The translations under genes were made by a program, and so were the position numbers. The notes beneath the pieces are model-generated. The model did not search any database. It was not told the origin of the DNA and worked only from the letters and a program-made list of their open reading frames with translations. 64,000 nt of DNA from Candidatus Protochlamydia phocaeensis (GTDB lineage: Bacteria; Chlamydiota; Chlamydiia; Chlamydiales; Parachlamydiaceae), in assembly GCF_001545115.1 (NCBI RefSeq), contig NZ_FCNU01000032.1, positions 248,001 through 312,000 on the forward strand, written 5' to 3'. How positions within the stretch are numbered: the stretch's first letter is position 1; each line of letters starts with the position of its first letter. Shown here piece by piece: positions 53,955 to 63,481 of the stretch.

Positions 53955-54260
53955 TTAAGCATTAATAGAGGGGCGCGGGGTAGGAGGAGGAACAAACCGC
54001 GAATCGCGGCGGCGCAAAATGGAGATGACGAGAATGGCAATAAGAGACAAGCAACTAATCATTGCCAAAGTTTTCACATTAATTTGATTGGAAGAAGTCT
54101 CAATGTTGCGAAAGATATCATAACATTTAGAGAAAAAGGAGAGGGCGACTTCTTTGATGCGGCGAATTTGATCCGAATAGGCATGCTGTAATAAAGGGCT
54201 AGCGAATTGATTAAGTGCTAAAGAACGAGCAACATTGGAGTAATTAATCGGAATAAGCAT
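53955..54260 (-). CDS. Small single-TM hypothetical protein
   Basis: A 101-residue protein. ATG 54260 follows AGGTGGTTACA and is better than a GTG three codons upstream. It has a soluble helical N-terminal part (NYSNVARSLALNQF, DQIRRIKEVALSFFSKCYDIFRNIE) and a C-terminal membrane segment at about residues 67-85 (TLAMISCLSLIAILVISIL) followed by RRRDSRF and a Pro-rich tail. Tail-anchored topology is suggested. Not recognised. It is preceded by an AT-rich gap and lies between the F-box gene (convergent) and the prmA-trkHA operon. Confidence 0.65.
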   Translation of the reverse strand: MLIPINYSNVARSLALNQFASPLLQHAYSDQIRRIKEVALSFFSKCYDIFRNIETSSNQINVKTLAMISCLSLIAILVISILRRRDSRFVPPPTPRPSINA

Positions 54261-54381
54261 TGTAACCACCTAAGATCATAAAAACCATAGCAAGCAAATT
54301 GATTTAATTCAATTCATTATATTTTATTGAATATAATCTTAAAATAGGCAAACAAAAGGCTTCTAAGTTAAGGGGATCCTC

Positions 54382-55200
54382 TTATTCTTCCCTTAAGTGC
54401 AAACCTTTTAGAGAAAAGCAAAAGCCCAACCAACCGTCTTTTTCTATTTCTTCTTTCAGCTCCCATCCCCAACGGGCGGCCAGCTCTAAATACGTTTGAT
54501 GTTCTTCTATTCGAATTCCAGAGGTCAGACAAATTCCTTGCGCAGCATGAAGGCTAGGAAGAGACGCCCATGCGTCTTGCTGTTCGGATAAAATCATATT
54601 CATGACGATCAATAAGTCTTGATGAGAAGGGATAGAGAAGCCCTCGGGCAAGCTGAAATGGCATTGATTTTCTAAATGATTGAGAAGGGCATTTTGCTTG
54701 GAATGCTCAATTGCAGCTGGATCAATATCGATGCCATGGACGGCAGGAGCTCCCATCGCTGCAGCTGCTAAAGACAGGATTCCGCTGCCGCAGCCTATAT
54801 CGATTACCGGCTGATCTTTAAGCAAGCGCGCCATGAGCTCCAATACCAGACGGGTAGTCGGATGGGACAAATCTCCAAAACCCGGCCCAGGCTGCAAGCG
54901 AATGGACTTTGCTTGTCTAGAATAATGCTCGAAGGAGACATGGACAAAACCATCGCGAAAGTCTTGTCCATGGGCGGCCCATTGGGCATCCCAATCGATG
55001 GCAGGAAGAGCCAAACTTTGAATAGTTTGAATCCAAGAATAAGGGGGCAGGCTTTGCCCGGAAGATAAATAAAGATAGAGATCGACATGCCCTTCCTCAT
55101 CCGATCCATAAGCCATTTCAATACCCGCTTGTTCAAAAGCTTCCCAAGCCTCTTCTAATGACAGGGAATTGTCAATGCGCACGCAATATAAATCTTTCAT
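54382..55200 (-). CDS. prmA: Ribosomal protein L11 methyltransferase (PrmA-like)
   Basis: A 272-residue SAM-dependent methyltransferase. The SAM-binding motif is VIDIGCGSGILSLAAAAMGA, followed by HGIDIDPAAIEHSKQNA and the catalytic-loop LLIVMNMILSEQ; PGPGFGDLSHPTTRLVLELM is the typical PrmA stretch (family GxAFGTGxHxTT), here with altered residues (GDLSHPTT). The N-terminal substrate-binding domain is present (LYCVRIDNSLSLEEAWEAF). It starts at ATG 55200, overlapping the trkH stop by four bases (ATGA). A change of GTGTH to GDLSH leaves L11 as probable but not certain substrate; a related methyltransferase is possible. Confidence 0.82.
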   Translation of the reverse strand: MKDLYCVRIDNSLSLEEAWEAFEQAGIEMAYGSDEEGHVDLYLYLSSGQSLPPYSWIQTIQSLALPAIDWDAQWAAHGQDFRDGFVHVSFEHYSRQAKSIRLQPGPGFGDLSHPTTRLVLELMARLLKDQPVIDIGCGSGILSLAAAAMGAPAVHGIDIDPAAIEHSKQNALLNHLENQCHFSLPEGFSIPSHQDLLIVMNMILSEQQDAWASLPSLHAAQGICLTSGIRIEEHQTYLELAARWGWELKEEIEKDGWLGFCFSLKGLHLREE

Positions 55201-56843
55201 CCATTTTCCTTCCAAAAAGCGGGTATCAAAAGGGCCAGCACAGCATAAAACTCTAAGCGGCCTAAAATCATCATAAAAATCGACCAATAAGTGGCAAAAG
55301 GCGACAGAAACGCCAATGTGCTTAGCGGCCCCGCAGCTCGGAATGCGATTCCCGTATTATTGATCATGCAAGCAGTCAACCCCAGGGCCGTTTCGGGATC
55401 AATTCCATCGACAATATAGCAAAACGTGCCAATGACTGAAAAGGCAATTGCCAAGGCAAAGAAGCATAGGACGGAAATGGCTGCTCCATTGTCGATCTCA
55501 CGCTGCCCTAAACGGACGATGCGGATGGTCTTCGGCCTGAAAATGGCTTCGATCTTGGCTTTAATAATTTCATAAAGCATATAGAAACGGACAATTTTAA
55601 TTCCACCGGAAGTTGAACCGGCCATCCCTCCTAAATACATGACAATCAGAGTTATAGTCAAAATGGAATAAGGCCAATTATCGTAATCGGTGGTAAAGAA
55701 TCCAGAAGACGTTTGGGCTGAGACAAGTTGAAAAAAGCCGATTCTCAAAGCTTCGCAAAAAGAATAAGTCCCCCTATTCTCTCCTGAAAGCGCAATGATG
55801 GGCTGCCCGACCAAATTCCAGGTGACAAATCCCCCCAAAAGAAGGAGCAGGCTCAAATATAAGCCAAATTCAGGCTCAAATAAGCGATAGAATTTTCCTT
55901 TTAGGATATAGTAATAAAAGGAGAAGTTGAGGCTTCCCAAAATCATAAAAGCTAGAACGATCCATTCCACAGCCGCGCTGTGATAATAAGCGATATTATC
56001 GTTGTGAATGCTGAATCCGCCTGTTGAAAGGGTAGAAAAAGAAAGGGTCACCGCATCTAGCAAAGGCATGCGGACATCGAGCGTCAACAGCAGTAAAATT
56101 TGAATAATTGTCAGCCCGACATAAATTTTCCAAAGTTGAAAGGCCGTTTCCGTAATGCGCGGAGTGAGCGTTTCCTTAATCGGACCCGGGGATTCAGTCT
56201 GAAAAAGGAATTTGCCATTTACGCCCAGCTCAGGCAAAAAGGCGACGAATAAGACCAGAATGCCCATTCCTCCCAACCACTGCATGAGGCTGCGCCAAAA
56301 AAGAAGAGCCTTCCCAACAGCCTCAATCCCCTCTAAACGCTCGCCTGTAAGTGGATTGACCACGGGAGCAATGTTTCCGTAGAAGACATATGTTGTCTCT
56401 TGCATGCCGCAATAGGTGCGCCGAATAGGCGTCTCTTCCCCTTTCTGGTCGTATTGCTTAGCTTCTAAGACAGTCGCTCCAGTGGTTGTAAAACCGGATG
56501 CCGCTTCAAAAAAGGCCTGATCAAAGCGCTCCAGTGTGCCGGAGAAAAGAAAAGGCAACCCGCCAATTAAAGGAGTCACTATCCAGATGATGACAGCTGT
56601 TGCCAAAGACTCGCGCCTATAAAGCGTGCCTTTAGTTTTGCTCGATACTTTTGTGCATAAGCCGGCTAAAAATAAGCAGATCAGCATGGTATACGCAAAA
56701 GCCCACGTCGCATGCGGCTGCGGGTGCAAGGCAGGATCTAAGCCAAATTGATAATAAAGTGCCAGGGCAAATGGAACAGCCAAAATGCCTGTATAGAGAA
56801 GCAAGTAAGAACTTAGAATCCTAAAAATTTCGCGATAGAACAC
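55197..56843 (-). CDS. trkH: Trk-type potassium uptake membrane protein TrkH
   Basis: A 548-residue TrkH/KtrB-family ion channel subunit. Four MPM repeats are seen with selectivity-filter-like glycines: EAASGFTTTGATVLE, TLSFSTLSTGGFSIHND, VSAQTSSGFFTTD and ACMINNTGIAF. Around ten membrane segments, with LGGMAGSTSGGIKIVR in the long conserved region of TrkH. It takes up potassium together with TrkA, whose gene directly precedes it (23 bp). A loop with charged residues around residues 130-170 is longer than usual. It overlaps prmA by four bases, so trkA-trkH-prmA is one operon. Confidence 0.94.
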   Translation of the reverse strand: MFYREIFRILSSYLLLYTGILAVPFALALYYQFGLDPALHPQPHATWAFAYTMLICLFLAGLCTKVSSKTKGTLYRRESLATAVIIWIVTPLIGGLPFLFSGTLERFDQAFFEAASGFTTTGATVLEAKQYDQKGEETPIRRTYCGMQETTYVFYGNIAPVVNPLTGERLEGIEAVGKALLFWRSLMQWLGGMGILVLFVAFLPELGVNGKFLFQTESPGPIKETLTPRITETAFQLWKIYVGLTIIQILLLLTLDVRMPLLDAVTLSFSTLSTGGFSIHNDNIAYYHSAAVEWIVLAFMILGSLNFSFYYYILKGKFYRLFEPEFGLYLSLLLLLGGFVTWNLVGQPIIALSGENRGTYSFCEALRIGFFQLVSAQTSSGFFTTDYDNWPYSILTITLIVMYLGGMAGSTSGGIKIVRFYMLYEIIKAKIEAIFRPKTIRIVRLGQREIDNGAAISVLCFFALAIAFSVIGTFCYIVDGIDPETALGLTACMINNTGIAFRAAGPLSTLAFLSPFATYWSIFMMILGRLEFYAVLALLIPAFWKENG

Positions 56844-56866
56844 AGTCGGCTTTCCTTAAGAGCGTA

Positions 56867-58231
56867 TTAAAAGAATTTTTCCAGATCTTGAAAATGCCTA
56901 GGATTCGACACAACGATCACCGTGTCTCCAGGGCAAATAATGCTGTCGCCTTTCGCAATGGAGATGCGTCCCCTGTTTTGAATCATGGCAATCAAGAAAT
57001 CTTTAGGCAATTGCGGGCCAATTTCCGCCAATGGCACTCCAATAATCTTTGAATTCAAGGACACGGTAATCTCTAAAATTTCCGCTTCATTTTCATAGAG
57101 GGAAACCAAAGACATGACAGCCTTGGAGGTGGCAAGCGAAATGATCCGGTTGGCAACCGCTAGCTTAGGAGAGACAATATGCACAAAACCTAGACGGTTG
57201 ACCAGCGGAACAAAACGATTATTGGACAAAACAATCGCCACTTTCTCGCAACCCGCCTCTTTAGCAACCAAGCCTCCGAGCACATTCACTTCATCGCTTT
57301 GCGTGCACATGACAAAATAATCGGACTGGCTCACTTTCTCTGACAAAAGGAAATCCAAATCCGTTCCATCTTGATGAATAATATGGCAATGGGGCAGCTC
57401 TTCCGCTAGTTTCAAGCACTTGCGTTGATCATGATCAATCAAGCGCACGTGAATTTGATGCTCCTGCAAAATTTTGGCTAAATTGAGCCCGACCAACGAC
57501 CCTCCGACAATAACGGCGCTGTCCACTTTCTTAATAGAAAGGCCAAAAAAGCGGTGGATCGAAGCCATCTGTTCGCGCTCACCAATGAACGTCACTTCAT
57601 CTCCCGGAAAAATATGGTCTGTTCCATGGGGAAAAATGATTTGCGGCTCTGCGCCCGCCCCACCGCTTATGTCAAAGCGGTAAATTAATCCGATCATCAT
57701 TCCTTTGGGCAGGCGCAGCTCCGAAAGCTTTTTATGATAGAGTCCCCAATCCGGCGGAACCCGGATTGTGCGCATTTGCACATCGCCATGGGCAAAATTT
57801 TCAAAAGCCAATAAATCAGGACTAATAATATGTTTATAAATATCATAAGCCACGAGAAGCTCCGGCCCAATGAAATAATCGACATTGAAAAGACGGGCAA
57901 AATCCAAACGCATGCGATTGAGAAAACGATTATCCTTCACCCGCGCAATCGTGCGTGGATAGCCTAAATGCTTGGCTAGCGAGCAAGAGACCAGATTAAC
58001 TTCATCCTCACTTGTTAAAGCCAAAAAAAGATCGGGCTTGATCTCCAATAAATCATCGAGAAGCTGCCAGTCTGTTCCCGATCCCTCCCTAATGGCCACA
58101 TCCATCTGCCAAGACAATTCTTCTAGTTTGGCCCCATTTTTATCGATCAAAATCACATTGTGCTTTTGTTTAGATAACAAAGAGGCAATATAAAGGCCGA
58201 TGTTTCCCGCTCCAATGATCACAATATTCAT
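56867..58231 (-). CDS. trkA: Trk system potassium uptake protein TrkA
   Basis: A 454-residue peripheral protein with duplicated RCK domains. Each half has a Rossmann NAD-binding start (NIVIIGAGNIGLYIASLLS and SAVIVGGSLVGLNLAKIL) and a TrkA_C domain (about residues 140-220 and 380-454). Conserved LIDKNGAKLEELS, VREGSGTDWQLL and DVNLVSCSLAKHLG occur in the first half and HQDGTDLDFLLSE in the second. It gates TrkH in response to nucleotide binding. The gene starts at 58231 and is first in the operon. Upstream is a palindromic repeat (family A) only 25 bp away, so the promoter may lie within or beyond the repeats. Confidence 0.94.
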   Translation of the reverse strand: MNIVIIGAGNIGLYIASLLSKQKHNVILIDKNGAKLEELSWQMDVAIREGSGTDWQLLDDLLEIKPDLFLALTSEDEVNLVSCSLAKHLGYPRTIARVKDNRFLNRMRLDFARLFNVDYFIGPELLVAYDIYKHIISPDLLAFENFAHGDVQMRTIRVPPDWGLYHKKLSELRLPKGMMIGLIYRFDISGGAGAEPQIIFPHGTDHIFPGDEVTFIGEREQMASIHRFFGLSIKKVDSAVIVGGSLVGLNLAKILQEHQIHVRLIDHDQRKCLKLAEELPHCHIIHQDGTDLDFLLSEKVSQSDYFVMCTQSDEVNVLGGLVAKEAGCEKVAIVLSNNRFVPLVNRLGFVHIVSPKLAVANRIISLATSKAVMSLVSLYENEAEILEITVSLNSKIIGVPLAEIGPQLPKDFLIAMIQNRGRISIAKGDSIICPGDTVIVVSNPRHFQDLEKFF

Positions 58232-58256
58232 AGTCTATGCCTTTTTGATCCTTCCC

Positions 58257-58430
58257 TAATAGCCTGAGTGTGGCGTTTCTTTGCTCTTTCGACTGCGTCA
58301 AAGCTGCGGAGATGAACAAATGGCAAGGCAGCCAATATTAAAAATTGGGACCGTCTTGCCATTTTTCATCTGCAAGAGCTTTCACATCACTCCAAAGGGC
58401 AAAAAAACGCTACACTCAGGTTAATAAAAT
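58257..58430. repeat. Complete copy of palindromic repeat family A
   Basis: An imperfect palindrome of about 174 bp: AATAGCCTGAGTGTGGCGTTT on the left and CAAAAAAACGCTACACTCAGGTTAATAAA on the right. Internal sequence TTTCGACTGCGTCAAAGCTGCGGAGATGAACAAATGGCAA equals that of the copy at 22446 with few changes. Compensating changes at the ends (GTGTGGCG / CGCTACAC) preserve pairing. Confidence 0.88.
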
Positions 58431-58436
58431 GCTTAA

Positions 58437-58621
58437 GAGGATGTATTAAAACTCATAATAGCCTATACTCGAGATTATTTTCTTCCTAACAGTCGATAGG
58501 ATAGAGCGGGCAATAGTAAGTGAATATTGCCGCTCTATCCTATCGGCTCCTAGGGAAAAGAACTCAAACCTAGGTCATTAGCGATTTTAGGACAGCTTCT
58601 AGCAGTTTTTAATACGCTCTC
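58437..58621. repeat. Complete copy of palindromic repeat family B
   Basis: GAGGATGTATTAAAACT at the left and AGTTTTTAATACGCTCTC at the right, with an inner stem GATAGGATAGAGCGG / CCGCTCTATCCTATC, nearly perfect. It lies directly next to the family A copy, so both types occupy the 620-bp gap between trkA and the RHS gene. Confidence 0.85.
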
Positions 58622-58794
58622 TAAAAAACTATATTGATAAACCCACAATGAATTTTATTAGTTATTTTAAACACACTAAAATAAAGCATTTGATACATTT
58701 CATTTATTAAGACATTTTTAGTATAAAAATTACTTTAGAAAGTATTTTGGGCATTTTTTTGAAATTTGAAAAAAATACATTCTAAAAAGGAACG

Positions 58795-58823
58795 TTGCAA
58801 GACAAATATACCCCTTCTATAAT
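58795..58823 (+). promoter_or_regulatory. Sigma-70-type promoter of the RHS gene
   Basis: TTGCAA (58795-58800), a 17-bp spacer and TATAAT (58818-58823), close to consensus. Transcription would begin near 58830, 24 bp before the ATG at 58854. Confidence 0.8.
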
Positions 58824-58853
58824 CTTATCTCCTAAATAACAATTAGATTGATT

Positions 58854-61800
58854 ATGTTTTATAAAATTATTCGATTTGTTCTTTGTAGTGCTTGTTTATT
58901 TATTAGTTTTATAAATGCCGATTCTTCTGTAGTTGTTCCAACGCCTTTCGTCAATTCTGTCAACGTTATAACTGGAAAATTAGACAATGTCTCTCCGTCG
59001 GGGATAATCTGCGAGTATTACAAAGCTGGAAAAAATCAGGTGGGAGAGCGCTCCGTTCAATTGGGGCAAGGCGATTTTCGGATTGGAAGAATAAAATCGC
59101 AAAAAGAGGCAAACAGTCAAGAAGCGTTCTACTTTTTTTATGCGCCGCAAGCAACCGAAGTGATCGACGCTCGGCAACGCAAAACAGTTTATCGCTACAC
59201 CAAGTCCAATCTCATTCAAGCAATCGAGCATCATGAACGGCAGCCAAACGGAACATATGCCCTCTATCGTTCTGAAAAAATTTTTTGGAAACCTGCCTCA
59301 CCCCATTCCCTCTTAAGCAGCCGTGTATTGGAAGATGGCCAAGGGCATGCCATTCTTTGCTATGCTTTTATCTATAATGATCAAGGCCAGGTCGTCAAAG
59401 AAATGCTAGCCGGAAATTTATCCGGAACTTGTTCTTCTCCTCTTCTCATTCAAGAAGACGGCCTTCCAGCACTCAATGGCATTGAGACCTATAGCACGGT
59501 CTATCGCTATGCGGCAAATGATCCAACGCTTATTACCAGTCAAAGAGAAGACAACGGGATGGCGACGACTTATCATTATCATCCCCTGACCAAGCAATGC
59601 ATCGCCAAACTAAGAGGAAATACCAAGCGCTTGCTTTCGCGCACATTCTATCTCTATGATGATCAAGGCCTGTTAAGCCGTACAGTTGTCGATGACGGCC
59701 AAGGCCAGACAATCGATGATTTAACGGGTGTGACGAATCGCCAAATCATGCATATCCAAGCCTGTCAAAAAGGACTGGCATATGGGCAGCCCCTCTTAAC
59801 AGAAAATCGCTATTTAGATCTGCAAACCGGACAAGAAGTTTTGCTCGAGCGGACAGCCTATACCTATTCGCCTCAAGGCTCTTTAGTTCAACAAGATTTC
59901 TACGATGCCAATGAAGCCCTGCGTTATTATGTCCATATGAATTACGATGAAGAGGGACGGCTGCTGGCAACTGTCGATAGCCGAGGGGAAGTGGCTCTTG
60001 CCCCAGAAGAGCCTTCGCAGAACCGCTTCGACGCTTTTAATCAATGCCTTGCTTCCATCGATGCTTATGGCAATGAAACGGAATATACCTATGATCATTT
60101 TGGTCGTTTGATCGAAACGCGCTTTCCTTATGTCTTAGATGAAAATGACACGCCCATTCGGCCTATTCTGCGCCAGGAATACAATATATGCGACCAAGTC
60201 GTGCGAATGCAGGACGCTCAAGGCCGCTCAACGGCCACTTCTTACAATGCGAGGGGAAAGCCGATCGAAGTCATCTATGCGGATGGGTCGCGCGAAACAT
60301 ACCATTATTTTCTCGATGGCGAATTAAAGGAGAAAACCGCTTCCAACGGCCTCCATTCTATTTGGGAAAGGGATGATTTAGGGCGCACGATTCGCATGCA
60401 AGAACTCTCTAGTACAGGCCGGCTGCTCCGCGAGCTTCTTTATTCCTATGAAGGCTCCCAGCTATCGACAGTCACTGATGGGCGAAGCTTTACCATCCAT
60501 CTTACCTATGACGGCGCAGGACGTAAGATCGGCTCGCTTTACGAAACGAATGAAGGAACAAAAAGGCTGGAATGGGTCTATGATGCCTGCGGGCAAAAAA
60601 TCCAAACACGCGAATGGTTTGGCCCCGGAGAAGAAGACTTCATATGCAAGAAAGAAGAAAAAGATGGCTGGCAAGAGACAAAGGCGATCAGTCTGGAAGA
60701 TTCTCAAGGAAACGTACAACGCAGTCTCGATCACAAAGGCCCAACCGTCGAAAATGCCTTTTTCTCGCAAGAGCTAACGGTCTGCAACCAGCTGGGTCAG
60801 TTTGTCAAATGCGAAGAAATTGTGGACAGCCGTGGGATCAAGGAATTGAGAACTTATGATGCCCTTCAACGCCTAGAAAGTTGTATCAAATTGAGCCCTT
60901 TAGGAGAAAAAATTAGCGAAAAGCAAATCCGCTATGATGCGAGTGGACAAAAGGTCCTAGAACGCCACATGGCCATCTATCAAGGACAGCCTCTTCGCAC
61001 GTATATCATCAAATGGGCTTATGACGACCTCAACCGTCTCACTGCCATTCATGAAGCTTTTGGTTCGCCTGATCAGAAAACAACGCGCTACATGTATAAT
61101 GAAAAAGGGCAAATAACCGGCATTATTAAGCCTGATGGGACAGCTTTAACTTATACCTATGGGAGCAACGACCTTGTTTCATCTTTTAGCGCAAGCGATG
61201 GCTCTTTTGCCTATCAATATAGCTACGATGCCTTTCAACGTCTGATTCAAATTGACGAATTGACCCAAGGCCTGCAGCAAACGCGGCGCTACAATGCCTT
61301 TAATGAATTAATGGAAGAGACGCTCGCACCATCGATCCGCATCGCCAATCAATACGACCGCTCCGGCCGACGCACTCGCTTGACACTTCCCGATCAGTCC
61401 CATATCGCCTATCGCTATGCAGGTTTATTTCTAGAGACAATTGAAAGAGAAGGAATGGACTTCAGCTACCGGCATAGTTATTCGTATGACTTGTCCGGAC
61501 GCATGTCCGAAAGCCGCTTGATTGATCAAGCGGGAATTCTCTCTTATGGCTATGATGAACAAGGACGCTTATTATCGATCCGCTCGCCAAGCTGGACTGA
61601 AACAATAGATTGCTTAGACTCCAATGGGCGCATCTTATCCCTCTCCATCCAAGATCCGGAAGGAACGACCCACTATGCCTATACCTACGGAGATGACAAC
61701 CAGCTCACTGAAGAAGAAGGACCTTTTTCTCAACACTATGCCTATGATTCGCTCTATAATCGCTTAGCCGAAGGAGATCAAGAATGGACAGTCGATACGC

Positions 61801-63380
61801 TCAATCAGCTTGTGCAAACACCGCATTTGCATTTAAGCTACGATCTAAATGGTAATTTAATTGAAAAACAGGATGAAAAGGGTAAGACAGCCTACCAATA
61901 CGATGCTCTCAATCGCCTCGTCCGCGTCACGAAAGACGACTCAGCCATTCAATATCTCTACGACGCCTTCGACCGGCGCATTGAGCAAAAATTGTATTGC
62001 AAAGATGCGAAAAATTCTGTCTGGAAGCTCGTAAAAACAGATTACTTTATCCATGACGGACAAAAAGAAATCGGTAAAATGAATGACTCCTTCGATTTGA
62101 CCGAATTGCGCGTGCTTGGAGTAGGAAAAGGCGCTGAATTGAGCGCCGCCATTGCTCTAGAGATTGAAGGAAAAGTTTTCGCCCCCATTCATGACCATCA
62201 AGGCTCTGTCCGCTGCTTATTGGAAGCAGAGACAGGCCAAGTCGCAGAATTTTACCGCTATTCCGCTTTCGGACAAGAGCAGGTTTTTGACAAACATGCC
62301 CAGATTCAAGAGGGTTCTCTTATTGGAAACCCGTGGAGATTTAGCAGCAAGCGCATCGATGAGGAGACAGGACTGATTCTATTCGGCAAGCGCTACTATG
62401 CTCCGGAGACAGGCAGGTGGATTTCCCCCGATCCTCTTTTTTTCTATGATACGCCCAACCTTTATGCCTTTGTGAGAAATGACAGCGTCAATTGCTACGA
62501 CCCTTACGGACTTTTTTCCATTAGCGATATTTGGGATACCACCGTCTCTTACTTTTTTGAATGTTTTCGCTATCTTCAGACGTCAGCCCATATTTTTAAA
62601 GTCAGGCTGACCTCCGAGCTTAAGCTCCCCGAGCTAATCGCAACGGCCTTTGAACGCATTGGCAAAACCCTGTTCGGAGAAGCGACCTATCTGCTCATGG
62701 GACACTCATATGAGAAGACGGAGGTCGGCGTCTATGGTCAAAAAGAGATCAATGACAAAGTGCGCGTGACCTTTATCAATGGCATCCTAACCACACGCGA
62801 AGGAATGCTGGAGAATCTTAACTTAATCTCGCGTTCGCACGGAGGGGTCAAGGTGCATTATATTTTCCGTCCAACAGAAGGATGGACATGGGATATTTCG
62901 CGGGCCATGTTGATCAAAATGGCTTTTTATCTCGGCTTCCGCTCCATCCACGCCCATCTGCTTGCCGCCCAATGGCGCAGCCTTATCCAAGAGATGGGTG
63001 GAGTCGATGGCGGAGGAACCATCATTCACTACGCTCACAGCTTGGGCGGATCGGAAACGGACCGCGCACGCGCGCTACTTACTCCAGAAGAGCAACGCTT
63101 GATCCGCGTCATCACGTTTGGATCTGCCACCCTGATACGCAATGAAGGCTTCCAAAAAGTCACCAACATGGTCTGTGTCAATGACGGCGTAAGCAGTGTC
63201 TTCCTCGAACCCTTAGGACATATCCGCAATTTTCTCGATCCCAATTCCAATGTCCAATTCCACGGAAGCTTCTTCGCCTTCCCCTGCTGGCCAGCCGATC
63301 ACTTATTGGGCGGGCCTACGTATGCACCCATTTTAGAAGGGCTGGGCGAACAATTTCTCAAGGAATTCAGCCGGCTCTGA
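58854..63380 (+). CDS. RHS-repeat protein with lipase-like C-terminal domain
   Basis: A 1508-residue secreted protein. A signal peptide is at residues 1-22 (YKIIRFVLCSACLFISFINA); ATG 58854 is preferred over TTG 58848. From about residue 100 to 1140 it is made of YD/RHS repeats (e.g. YTYDHFGRLIETRF, YDALNRLVRVTKDD, YDAFDRRIEQKL) which build a hollow shell. The RHS core-associated end follows: HDHQGSVRCLL, NPWRFSSKRIDEETGLILFGKRYY and ETGRWISPDPL, NLYAFVRNDSVNCYDPYG. After that, about 290 residues form a variable C-terminal domain with TFINGILTTREGMLENL and HYAHSLGGSETDRA, where S1396 fits a lipase-type nucleophile. The style (FINGI, NLISRSHGG) resembles the Chlamydiales DUF687 domain; I infer this from memory. 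The C-terminal domain could be a toxin released from the shell. Confidence 0.92.
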   Translation: MFYKIIRFVLCSACLFISFINADSSVVVPTPFVNSVNVITGKLDNVSPSGIICEYYKAGKNQVGERSVQLGQGDFRIGRIKSQKEANSQEAFYFFYAPQATEVIDARQRKTVYRYTKSNLIQAIEHHERQPNGTYALYRSEKIFWKPASPHSLLSSRVLEDGQGHAILCYAFIYNDQGQVVKEMLAGNLSGTCSSPLLIQEDGLPALNGIETYSTVYRYAANDPTLITSQREDNGMATTYHYHPLTKQCIAKLRGNTKRLLSRTFYLYDDQGLLSRTVVDDGQGQTIDDLTGVTNRQIMHIQACQKGLAYGQPLLTENRYLDLQTGQEVLLERTAYTYSPQGSLVQQDFYDANEALRYYVHMNYDEEGRLLATVDSRGEVALAPEEPSQNRFDAFNQCLASIDAYGNETEYTYDHFGRLIETRFPYVLDENDTPIRPILRQEYNICDQVVRMQDAQGRSTATSYNARGKPIEVIYADGSRETYHYFLDGELKEKTASNGLHSIWERDDLGRTIRMQELSSTGRLLRELLYSYEGSQLSTVTDGRSFTIHLTYDGAGRKIGSLYETNEGTKRLEWVYDACGQKIQTREWFGPGEEDFICKKEEKDGWQETKAISLEDSQGNVQRSLDHKGPTVENAFFSQELTVCNQLGQFVKCEEIVDSRGIKELRTYDALQRLESCIKLSPLGEKISEKQIRYDASGQKVLERHMAIYQGQPLRTYIIKWAYDDLNRLTAIHEAFGSPDQKTTRYMYNEKGQITGIIKPDGTALTYTYGSNDLVSSFSASDGSFAYQYSYDAFQRLIQIDELTQGLQQTRRYNAFNELMEETLAPSIRIANQYDRSGRRTRLTLPDQSHIAYRYAGLFLETIEREGMDFSYRHSYSYDLSGRMSESRLIDQAGILSYGYDEQGRLLSIRSPSWTETIDCLDSNGRILSLSIQDPEGTTHYAYTYGDDNQLTEEEGPFSQHYAYDSLYNRLAEGDQEWTVDTLNQLVQTPHLHLSYDLNGNLIEKQDEKGKTAYQYDALNRLVRVTKDDSAIQYLYDAFDRRIEQKLYCKDAKNSVWKLVKTDYFIHDGQKEIGKMNDSFDLTELRVLGVGKGAELSAAIALEIEGKVFAPIHDHQGSVRCLLEAETGQVAEFYRYSAFGQEQVFDKHAQIQEGSLIGNPWRFSSKRIDEETGLILFGKRYYAPETGRWISPDPLFFYDTPNLYAFVRNDSVNCYDPYGLFSISDIWDTTVSYFFECFRYLQTSAHIFKVRLTSELKLPELIATAFERIGKTLFGEATYLLMGHSYEKTEVGVYGQKEINDKVRVTFINGILTTREGMLENLNLISRSHGGVKVHYIFRPTEGWTWDISRAMLIKMAFYLGFRSIHAHLLAAQWRSLIQEMGGVDGGGTIIHYAHSLGGSETDRARALLTPEEQRLIRVITFGSATLIRNEGFQKVTNMVCVNDGVSSVFLEPLGHIRNFLDPNSNVQFHGSFFAFPCWPADHLLGGPTYAPILEGLGEQFLKEFSRL

Positions 63381-63387
63381 CCTCTGT

Positions 63388-63418
63388 CGAAAGAATAAGG
63401 GACTCCCTTATTCTTTCG
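63388..63418 (+). terminator. Hairpin after the RHS gene
   Basis: CGAAAGAATAAGGG and CCCTTATTCTTTCG make a perfect 14-bp stem with a 3-nt loop, 7 bp after the stop codon. No long U-tract follows, so the small gene downstream may be partly co-transcribed. Confidence 0.7.
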
Positions 63419-63481
63419 CATAAGGATATGTTTGATTTAAATCGAGTTACTTAATTTAATTCTTAAATTGAAGGAGACGCA

